Below are positions 43,400-49,824 of a stretch of DNA of 64,000 nucleotides, one piece after another (position 1 is the stretch's first letter; every line of letters starts with the position of its first letter). The notes beneath the pieces are model-generated. The model ran no database searches. It was not told the origin of the DNA and saw only the letters and a program-made list of their open reading frames with translations. Source of the DNA: CAXNKG01 sp964202965 (GTDB lineage: Bacteria; Acidobacteriota; Vicinamibacteria; Vicinamibacterales; UBA2999); assembly GCA_964202965.1 (NCBI GenBank), contig CAXNKG010000001.1, forward strand, positions 62,001 through 126,000, read 5' to 3'. The position numbers were made by a program, and so were the translations under genes.

Positions 43400-44170
43400 T
43401 CAGGACAGGAGATACAGGTACAAGGCCGGAGTGGCAAACAGGAGCGCGTCGATGCGATCGAGCACGCCGCCGTGGCCCGGAATCAGCGACGAGCTGTCCT
43501 TCACGCCCGCGATGCGTTTCAACCGCGACTCGAAGAGGTCGCCGCAGATGCCGAGACTGACGAGGGCCACGCCCACGAGCGCGAGCGGCGCGAGGGCGGC
43601 GCCTGGAAACAGGCGCGTCCCCGCAATCATCAGAAACGCCGTCGCACAGACCACACCGCCAATTGCCCCCTCCACGGTCTTCTTCGGGCTGATCGCCGGC
43701 GCGAGCGGCCGCCGGCCGAACGCGCGGCCCACGTAGTACTGCGAGGAGTCGCTGACAACGACCGTCGCGATAAGCAGCAGTGTCGCCATACGCCCGCCGA
43801 CGGCGTGCACGGCGGCAAGCATCCCCAGCGGCATGCCGATGTACCACGGTGCCAGGAAGTGCGCGGCGGCGCGCTCGACGGTGAGGCCGCGCGACAGGAC
43901 TTCAACGGCGGCCCACCCCAGCATCACCAGCACCAGCGGCAGCAGATCACCACGCTCGAACTCGGACATCCACCAGCAGACGGCAACCACGAGCACGAGG
44001 ACGGGCCAGAACAGCGGGGCCTTGCCGTCGCGATGCAGGATCGTCAGGTACTCGTGCGCGGCCAACGCCGCCACGGCACACGCGAGCAGGCGGACGCCAA
44101 TCGGGGGAAGGTAGAAGATGGCGGCAAGAGCGGCGGCGCCGAGGACGATCCCGCTGAGAACGCGGGTCAT
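43400..44170 (-). CDS. cdsA: Phosphatidate cytidylyltransferase
   Basis: 256 aa, multi-pass membrane enzyme making CDP-diacylglycerol. The signature is near the C-terminus: SLGICGDLFESRLKRIAGVK, DSSSLIPGHGGVLDRIDAL, with SDSSQYYVGRAFGRRP and ISPKKTVEGAIGG before. The ATG at 44170 overlaps the uppS stop (ATGA). Confidence 0.95.
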   Translation of the reverse strand: MTRVLSGIVLGAAALAAIFYLPPIGVRLLACAVAALAAHEYLTILHRDGKAPLFWPVLVLVVAVCWWMSEFERGDLLPLVLVMLGWAAVEVLSRGLTVERAAAHFLAPWYIGMPLGMLAAVHAVGGRMATLLLIATVVVSDSSQYYVGRAFGRRPLAPAISPKKTVEGAIGGVVCATAFLMIAGTRLFPGAALAPLALVGVALVSLGICGDLFESRLKRIAGVKDSSSLIPGHGGVLDRIDALLFATPALYLYLLS

Positions 44171-44958
44171 GTGGCGCCGATGGCCGCCCGCGCGGGGTTG
44201 ATGCCACCGTAGCGGCGTTCCCGCTTCTGGTACGCGAGCACGGCCTCGAGCATGTGACGACGCCTGAAGTCGGGCCACAGCGTGTCGGTGACGTAGATCT
44301 CGGCGTACGCGATCTGCCACAGCAGGTAGTTGCTGACGCGCATCTCGCCGCTCGTACGAATCAGCAGATCCGGGTCGGGCTGACCCGCGGTGTACAGGAA
44401 CTGCGCGAACTGCTCTTCGCCGAGCGCCTCCGGCCTGATGCCCGACGCGATTGCCCGGCGCGCCGCATCGACAATCTCCGCCCGTCCCCCGTAGTTGAGC
44501 GCGATGTTGAAGAGCATCCCCGTGTTGGCGGCGGTGCGGTCGATCGCCAGACGCAGCTCCTGCTGAATGTCGGGGGCGAGTTCTTCCATGCGTCCGATCA
44601 CACGGAACCGGATGTCGTTCTTCAGGAGGGTGTCCAGCTCGGACCGCAGGTAGCGCTTCAGCAGCACCATCAGCGTGCTGACCTCGGTCGCCGGGCGCTT
44701 CCAGTTCTCGATTGAAAACGCGTAGAGCGTCAGGACCTCGAGCCCGAGCCGCGCGCCCGTCTCGACGGTTTCGCGCACGGCGTCGGAGCCGGCGCGGTGG
44801 CCCTCGACGCGCGGCAGGTGCCGCTGCGCCGCCCACCGGCCGTTGCCGTCCATGATGACGGCGATGTGCGCGGGCAGCCGTTCGAAATTGATGTCCCGGG
44901 CCAGCACTTCGTCTGGATGACCCGCCGGAATCACCGCCAGCAGACGCTCAAGACTCAC
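44167..44958 (-). CDS. uppS: Undecaprenyl diphosphate synthase (isoprenyl transferase)
   Basis: 263 aa. Adds cis-isoprene units to make the cell-wall lipid carrier. AVIMDGNGRWAAQRHLPR (catalytic Asp), GHRAGSDAVRE, LYAFSIENWKRP and the C-terminal PDLLIRTSGEMRVSNYLLWQ, YAEIYVTDTLWPDF. GTG start at 44958, 8 nt after the truA stop. The upp-cds-dxr-rseP order is widely conserved. Confidence 0.95.
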   Translation of the reverse strand: MSLERLLAVIPAGHPDEVLARDINFERLPAHIAVIMDGNGRWAAQRHLPRVEGHRAGSDAVRETVETGARLGLEVLTLYAFSIENWKRPATEVSTLMVLLKRYLRSELDTLLKNDIRFRVIGRMEELAPDIQQELRLAIDRTAANTGMLFNIALNYGGRAEIVDAARRAIASGIRPEALGEEQFAQFLYTAGQPDPDLLIRTSGEMRVSNYLLWQIAYAEIYVTDTLWPDFRRRHMLEAVLAYQKRERRYGGINPARAAIGAT

Positions 44959-44966
44959 GGTTGCCC

Positions 44967-45752
44967 CTAATCATATTTCACGGATACCAGGAACAGCCCC
45001 TGCGCCGGCGCGGTGGCCCCCGCGTCCGCTCGGCTGCCGCCGTCCAGGAGCGCGGCCACCGAATCGGACGACCGCTCCCCGCGTCCCACCTCGACCAGCG
45101 TCCCTGCGATCGCCCGCACCATGCGGCGCAGGAAGCCGGTGGCGGCGACTTCGTAGACGAGAAGGGAACCGGGATCGGGGGTCCGGGATCCGGGATCCGG
45201 GGTCAGGGATCCGGGATCGAGAAACGCCGACCGGGTGATCGTGCGCGTCGTGCCCCTCTTCGCCTCCTGCCCGGTACTGCGAAAGCAGGCAAAGTCGTGG
45301 GTGCCGATCAGGATCGCCGCCGCCGCCTGCATGGCGGCCAGATCGAGGCGTTCCGGGACCTGCCACACGAACGGGTACTCGAAGGGACTGACGGTCGACG
45401 CGTTGCGAATGGCGTACCGGTACGTCTTCGACCGCGCACTGAAGCGGGCGTGAAAATCGTCCGCGGCCTCGTCAACCTGGAGAACGCGCACGTCCAGCGG
45501 GAGCGACGTGTTCAGGCCTCGAAGCAACTGCTCCGTGTCGTGCCCGCCCGACAGCCGCGCGCTCGCCACCTGGCCATGGGCGTGCACGCCCGCGTCTGTC
45601 CGGCCCGCGCCGTGCACCGTGGTCGGACGCCCCTCGAATCGCGCGAGCGCCTCTTCGAGGAGCCCCTGAATCGACACGCCTTCGGACTGGCGCTGCCACC
45701 CGACGTACCTCGTCCCGTCGTAGGCGAGCGTGATCTTGATGGTGCGCGTCAG
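44967..45752 (-). CDS. truA: tRNA pseudouridine(38-40) synthase
   Basis: 261 aa. Catalytic Asp in GAGRTDAGVHAHGQV (about residue 53), ITLAYDGTRYVGWQRQSEG at the start, TGFLRRMVRAIAGTLVEVG near the end. Between TRTITRSAF and LLVYEVAATGF there is an insertion with seven-residue periodicity (DPGSLTP, DPGSRTP, DPGS) encoded by seven heptamers. No ATG, GTG or TTG lies between the pyrE stop and the conserved N-terminus; CTG at 45752 (overlapping the pyrE stop as CTGA) is the best candidate start, or translation begins inside pyrE. Confidence 0.88.
   Translation of the reverse strand: MTRTIKITLAYDGTRYVGWQRQSEGVSIQGLLEEALARFEGRPTTVHGAGRTDAGVHAHGQVASARLSGGHDTEQLLRGLNTSLPLDVRVLQVDEAADDFHARFSARSKTYRYAIRNASTVSPFEYPFVWQVPERLDLAAMQAAAAILIGTHDFACFRSTGQEAKRGTTRTITRSAFLDPGSLTPDPGSRTPDPGSLLVYEVAATGFLRRMVRAIAGTLVEVGRGERSSDSVAALLDGGSRADAGATAPAQGLFLVSVKYD
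45171..45219. repeat. Seven GGGATCC-type heptamers inside truA
   Basis: GGGATCG, GGGGTCC, GGGATCC x2, GGGGTCA, GGGATCC, GGGATCG: exactly 49 bp, placed in a surface loop of TruA. Same family as the array at the ctaA end. Confidence 0.88.
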
Positions 45753-46321
45753 GTGCGTGATCCGGGTTTCACCACGGGCTGACCCGCAAGGCAGAGCGGG
45801 CAGGTCTCCGGCTGATACGTGGGGATGTCGATCGCGGTCAGCGCGTGGAATGGCACATCGACGCGCTGCTGCTGGCCGCCGCTGCGATCGATGATGGCGC
45901 CGGCGCCGATGACCTCCGCCCCGGCCGCCCGCGCGACGTCGATCGTCTCGCGCGTCGAGCCGCCCGTCGTGACGACATCCTCGATGACGATGACGCGTTC
46001 GCCCGGCTGGATGGTGAACCCTCGCCGCAGCGTCATCACGCCGTCCTGACGCTCGGTAAACATCGCGCGCACCCCGAGCGACCGCCCCACTTCCTGGCCA
46101 ATGACGATGCCGCCGATCGCCGGGGAGAGCACCGCCTGGACGCGGTCCGCGCGAAACCGCCCGGCCAGCGCGGCTCCCAGGGCCTCGGCGTCCGTCGGAT
46201 GCTGCAGCACCAGGGCGCACTGCATGTATCCGGAACTGTGAGCGCCCGAGGTCAGGCGGAAATGTCCTTCGAGCAACGCACCCGACCGGCGGAACCGCTC
46301 GATCACCGACTGTGCATCCAT
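45749..46321 (-). CDS. pyrE: Orotate phosphoribosyltransferase (first copy)
   Basis: 190 aa. Adds PRPP to orotate. Family marks are GHFRLTSGAHSSGYMQCALV at the N-terminus and the PRPP loop VIVIEDVVTTGGSTRETID (about residue 120). The tail carries TCPLCLAGQPV, a C-x-x-C that is also present in the second PyrE-like protein (54197-54817). It stands outside the pyr cluster, first in the truA-uppS operon, and is divergent from tolC with 16 bp between start codons. Confidence 0.92.
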   Translation of the reverse strand: MDAQSVIERFRRSGALLEGHFRLTSGAHSSGYMQCALVLQHPTDAEALGAALAGRFRADRVQAVLSPAIGGIVIGQEVGRSLGVRAMFTERQDGVMTLRRGFTIQPGERVIVIEDVVTTGGSTRETIDVARAAGAEVIGAGAIIDRSGGQQQRVDVPFHALTAIDIPTYQPETCPLCLAGQPVVKPGSRT

Positions 46322-46326
46322 ACGCC

Positions 46327-46332
46327 TAGTAT
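46327..46332 (+). promoter_or_regulatory. Divergent overlapping -10 region of tolC and pyrE
   Basis: TAGTAT is 5 nt before the tolC-like ATG at 46338; on the other strand AATACT (46333-46328) is 6 nt before the pyrE ATG at 46321. Both genes appear to use one short symmetric AT-rich element. Confidence 0.5.
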
Positions 46333-46337
46333 TAATC

Positions 46338-47900
46338 ATGCTCACGATTCTTCTTCGCGCCGCCGCCACGCTCGCGATCGCCACCCTCGTCGCCGGGCCT
46401 CCGGCGGCTGCCGCACAATCACTGGCGCTGCCGGCGCCTCAAGCCGAGTCGACGCGGCGGCTGACGGTGGACGAGGCGGTCGCCCTGGCGCTCGAGCACA
46501 ACCTCGGCATTCAGGCGTCGCGATTCGCACCGCAGATCGAGGATCTGGCGGTGGCGCAGGCGCTTGCGGCATGGCAGCCCACAGTGAACAGTACCGTGCA
46601 GGCAAACGGGGCCGACTCGCCCAATGTCAGCTTCCTGTCGGGCGCCCTCGGTTCCAAGACGAGCGACGGCCGCTTCAACACGAATGTCGGCGTGAGCCAG
46701 GCGCTTCCATGGGGCGGGAACTATTCAGTCGGCTGGGACAGCGTGCGGTCGACGACCACGAACATCTTCTCGAATTTTTCGCCGCAGCTTCGTTCGTCGC
46801 TCGCGCTGAACTACCGCCAGCCGCTGCTGCGCGGCTTTTCCATCGACACCGCCCGCCAGCAGCTGCTCGTGAACCGCGTGAACCGGGAGGTGGCGGACGT
46901 CACGCTGCGCGACGCGATGGCCGCGACGGCGCGCACCGTCCGCTACGCGTACTGGGACCTGGTCTATGCCATCGCCGCACTCGAGGTGCAGGGCCAGTCG
47001 CTCGAGCTGGCGCGACAGTCGCTGCGGAACACGCGCGCCCGGATCGACATCGGCACGACCGCGCCGGTTGACGCCATCGAATCTGAGGCGGAGGTCGCAT
47101 TGCGCGAGGAAGCGGTGATCGTGGCGCGCGCCCAGATTGCGACCGCCGAGGATCGCCTTCGCACGCTGATCTTCGACCCGTCGATGCAGGATTTCTGGAC
47201 GCTGCGACTCGAGCCGGTCTCACCGCCGGCCGCACTCGCGCGGCCGATCGATCCGGAAGCCGCGGTGCGGAACGCGCTCGCCGGCCGAACCGATGTCCAG
47301 CAGACCGTCAAGGCGCTCGAAACGGCCGACATCAACATGCGGTACTTCCGGAACCAGACGCTGCCCGACGTCACGGCCGCGGTCGACTACGGCGTGACCG
47401 GCCTCGGCGGGACCCAGTTCGTGCGCGGCGCGGGGTTTCCGGGCCCGGTGATCGGCCAAAGCGAACGCCGCTTCGGGAGCGTGCTGCAGGACCTCTTCGC
47501 CAACGACTTCCCCGCCTGGACGGCGTCGGTCAGCGTGAGCTATCCACTCGGCACCACGCCGCAGGAAGCGGGCCTCGCCCGCGCGCGGCTGCAGTACACC
47601 CAGTCGCAGACGCGGCTGCGCAGCCAGCAGCTGCAGGTCGTCGCGGAGGTGCGGCAGACCGTTCGCCAGCTCGCCACGAACCAGCAGCGGATGGAGACCA
47701 CGCGGGTATCGCGGGAGGCCTCAGAGCGGCGCCTGCAGGCCGAGGAGCGGAAGCTGACCGCCGGCACCTCGACGAGTTTCTTCGTGTTCCAGGCCCAGCG
47801 CGACCTGGCGCAGGCGCGCAACACGGAGCTGCTCGCGCTCCTCGACTACAACCGGTCGCTCGTCGACTTCGAGACGGTGCAGGACACGCCGCTGCGATGA
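46338..47900 (+). CDS. TolC-family outer-membrane channel protein
   Basis: 520 aa. Signal peptide (LAIATLVAGPPAAAAQ), then two OEP domains of long helices: LTVDEAVALALEHNLGIQAS, AYWDLVYAIAALEVQGQSLE and RLQAEERKLTAGTSTSFFVF. It is an outer-membrane export tunnel for a multidrug or protein secretion pump; no pump or adaptor gene is next to it. Followed by a heptamer array and a GT2 gene. Confidence 0.9.
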   Translation: MLTILLRAAATLAIATLVAGPPAAAAQSLALPAPQAESTRRLTVDEAVALALEHNLGIQASRFAPQIEDLAVAQALAAWQPTVNSTVQANGADSPNVSFLSGALGSKTSDGRFNTNVGVSQALPWGGNYSVGWDSVRSTTTNIFSNFSPQLRSSLALNYRQPLLRGFSIDTARQQLLVNRVNREVADVTLRDAMAATARTVRYAYWDLVYAIAALEVQGQSLELARQSLRNTRARIDIGTTAPVDAIESEAEVALREEAVIVARAQIATAEDRLRTLIFDPSMQDFWTLRLEPVSPPAALARPIDPEAAVRNALAGRTDVQQTVKALETADINMRYFRNQTLPDVTAAVDYGVTGLGGTQFVRGAGFPGPVIGQSERRFGSVLQDLFANDFPAWTASVSVSYPLGTTPQEAGLARARLQYTQSQTRLRSQQLQVVAEVRQTVRQLATNQQRMETTRVSREASERRLQAEERKLTAGTSTSFFVFQAQRDLAQARNTELLALLDYNRSLVDFETVQDTPLR

Positions 47901-47902
47901 AA

Positions 47903-47937
47903 GGGCTTTGGGCTTTGGGCTTTAGGCTTTAGGCTTT
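47903..47937. repeat. Heptamer array GGGCTTT/AGGCTTT
   Basis: Five units (GGGCTTT x3, AGGCTTT x2) in the tolC-GT2 gap, starting 3 nt after the tolC stop. The same family, in opposite orientation, lies at 49785-49819. Confidence 0.9.
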
Positions 47938-47956
47938 CGCACGTAAGAATCCTCCT

Positions 47957-48724
47957 GTGCCCAAGCTCTCGGTCACGATCATCACGCTCAACGAAGCGGA
48001 CCATATCGCGGCGGCGATTGACAGCGCCGCCTGGGCCGACGAGATCCTCGTCGTCGATTCGGGAAGCACCGATGCGACGGTGGAGATCGCGCGGGGCAGG
48101 GGCGCCACGGTGCTGTCGCGCGACTGGCCCGGCTGGATCGATCAGAAGAACTTCGCGGCCGGGCGCGCCTCGCACGACTGGATCTTTTCGCTGGATGCGG
48201 ACGAGCGCATCACGCCGGCGCTGGCGGCCGAAATCAAGGCACTGCTCGCCACGGAGCCCGCGCGGCGCGGCTACCGGATGCCGCGGGTGACGTTTCACCT
48301 CGGGCGCTGGATCCGGACCACCGATTTTTATCCCGACTACCAGACGCGCCTCTACGACCGCCGCGCGGCGCGATGGCGCGGGAAGTACGTCCACGAGTCC
48401 GTGTCGGTGGATGGCGGCGCAGGTCAGCTGAGGAGCGAGATCGAGCATTACTCCTACCGTGACCTCCGCGATCAGCTGGAGCGGATCAACCAGTACACGA
48501 CGCTGGCCGCACGACAGATGCACGAGTCGGGTCGGCGCGCAGGACTGCTCGATCTGATCGTCCATCCGCCAGCGGCGTTTCTCCGGAATTACGTGCTTCG
48601 ACGGGGAGTCGTCGACGGTGCCGCCGGGTTCACCATCTCGGCGATGAACGCGTATTCGGTTTTTCTAAAATTCGCGAAACTACGCGAGCTTCAGAGGAAG
48701 GGAGCCTGGAGCGGAGGGCTCTGA
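47957..48724 (+). CDS. Family 2 glycosyltransferase (WaaE/KdtX-like)
   Basis: 255 aa. SVTIITLNEADHIAAAIDSA, DEILVVDSGSTDATVEIA, WIDQKNFAAGRASHDWIFSL then DADERI (the D-x-D metal site), and the family-typical YPDYQTRLYDRR, KYVHESVSV. This is the GT2 group that adds sugars to lipopolysaccharide core. GTG start at 47957, 6 nt behind a TAAGAAT sequence; no Shine-Dalgarno other than CCTCCT-like antisense. Confidence 0.9.
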   Translation: MPKLSVTIITLNEADHIAAAIDSAAWADEILVVDSGSTDATVEIARGRGATVLSRDWPGWIDQKNFAAGRASHDWIFSLDADERITPALAAEIKALLATEPARRGYRMPRVTFHLGRWIRTTDFYPDYQTRLYDRRAARWRGKYVHESVSVDGGAGQLRSEIEHYSYRDLRDQLERINQYTTLAARQMHESGRRAGLLDLIVHPPAAFLRNYVLRRGVVDGAAGFTISAMNAYSVFLKFAKLRELQRKGAWSGGL

Positions 48725-48784
48725 GGTAGCTCCTCGTCGAAGTGCTGGACGACGATGAGGCTGGTGGGCGCGGTGGCCGCCCAG
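48722..48784 (-). pseudogene. Orphan C-terminal fragment of a TolB-type kinase
   Basis: The minus strand just past the nucleotidyltransferase stop reads APTSLIVVQHFDEELPQ, matching the terminus of kinase 3 (APANLIVIQHFDEELKR). Only about 20 codons remain, with no gene body. The adjacency repeats the situation at 15181-15390. Confidence 0.6.
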
Positions 48785-48786
48785 AC

Positions 48787-49365
48787 TCAAGCCCTGCCGA
48801 CGGCCGTTTCCGCCCGGGCGAAGAGGTCGGAGACGCCGAGGCGCTCGGCGCGCTCTCGAAGATACATCCGGTCCAGCGCGTCACCCTGCACCAACAGGAT
48901 ACCCAGCACATCCCGCCACTGGCGGTCCGATATCTCGTGCCCCTTGCGGAACCAGCGCAACTTCTGCAGCAGGATGTCTTCGGGCGTGTAGGCGTAGAGA
49001 TAGCGGTCGGGTTCGGTCGTCACCTGGATCCGTTGCCGCCGATTCATCTGCTCGTCGTCAAGCGGTGATCCGCCCATGATGAAGAGGTCGACCTTGATGG
49101 CGCTCGCCCGATGGAACACGTTGACGCTCGACCGCTCGCGAACGGCTCGCGCGACCGCCGGCTCGTCGACGTCGAACTCGCCGCGCAGCGCATCGGCCAC
49201 CTGGCCGACGTCCGACGCCGTCATCGCGACCACGATGTCGACGTCCAGGGTCGACCGCGGCTCCCCACTCATCGAGCTGGCGAGAGATCCGCCGACAAGG
49301 TAACGCAGTCCGCACGCGTCGAGAATCTGCGCCACGCTGAGCGCGACCGCGACGGGGTCGCTCAC
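48787..49365 (-). CDS. Nucleotidyltransferase, AbiEii/MNT-like (putative toxin)
   Basis: 192 aa. Pol-beta-type nucleotidyltransferase fold: LRYLVGGSLASSMSGEPRS (GGS) followed by TLDVDIVV (D-x-D), the third acidic site in IKVDLFI, and PEDILLQKLRWFRKG, SDRQWRDVLGIL in the C-terminal helices. GTG at 49365 overlaps the stop of the 99-aa gene upstream (GTGA), so the pair is translationally coupled like toxin-antitoxin pairs. No experimental family member is recalled; activity is inferred from motifs. Confidence 0.75.
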   Translation of the reverse strand: MSDPVAVALSVAQILDACGLRYLVGGSLASSMSGEPRSTLDVDIVVAMTASDVGQVADALRGEFDVDEPAVARAVRERSSVNVFHRASAIKVDLFIMGGSPLDDEQMNRRQRIQVTTEPDRYLYAYTPEDILLQKLRWFRKGHEISDRQWRDVLGILLVQGDALDRMYLRERAERLGVSDLFARAETAVGRA

Positions 49366-49661
49366 CTCGGCCCGCGGAGGTCGGTCAGGTGCGCGGCATC
49401 GGGATAGACCCGCCGAGCCGTGTCCACGCCGAGCAGGATGGCTGCCAGGCGGAGGAAGCACTCGCGTTCGGAGGCCTGGGGATGGCGCCGGCGAATCCCA
49501 GCCAGGGAAAGGTCCAGCACAGCGCGGGTGGTGTCGCTGACGAGCCGCAATCGCTCAAGAGGTGAGAGCCGCCGCCACGAATCTACCTGGCGCTGCTCGA
49601 TATCGGCCGTCGTGTCGGCAGCGAGGACCGCCATGTGGGGTGCGGACGCTGGCTGGGCCAC
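49362..49661 (-). CDS. Small helical protein paired with the nucleotidyltransferase
   Basis: 99 aa, no named family recognised. A predicted all-helical region with SPLERLRLVSDTTRAVLDLS, LAGIRRRHPQASERECFLRL and AAILLGVDTARRVY. Similar small proteins accompany nucleotidyltransferase genes in other genomes (my recollection, not checked here), so it may be the antitoxin or an activator. GTG at 49661 lies 6 nt behind a TATAAT, which supports this start over the ATG at 49634. Confidence 0.65.
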   Translation of the reverse strand: MAQPASAPHMAVLAADTTADIEQRQVDSWRRLSPLERLRLVSDTTRAVLDLSLAGIRRRHPQASERECFLRLAAILLGVDTARRVYPDAAHLTDLRGPR

Positions 49662-49667
49662 CGCGTG

Positions 49668-49673
49668 ATTATA
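49668..49673 (-). promoter_or_regulatory. Consensus -10 box (TATAAT) of the nucleotidyltransferase pair
   Basis: Minus-strand TATAAT ends 6 nt before the GTG at 49661, which should therefore be the transcript's first codon. Confidence 0.65.
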
Positions 49674-49784
49674 GAGCGCGCGTGAACCTTGGGGGCGGAG
49701 ATCCCGTGGGGCAGATGGTCCCTGCTGACCGCCAATTGGGATCCAGCGTGGGTCCGGTTCCGGCCAGGTCCAGTTCCGGATCGG

Positions 49785-49819
49785 CCCAGAGCCCAGAGCC
49801 TAAAGCCTAAAGCCCAGAG
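49785..49819. repeat. Heptamer array CCCAGAG/CCTAAAG
   Basis: CCCAGAG x2, CCTAAAG x2, CCCAGAG; the reverse complement (CTTTAGG, CTCTGGG) is the family of 47903-47937. It ends 6 bp from the kinase 3 stop codon. Confidence 0.88.
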
Positions 49820-49824
49820 CCTGT

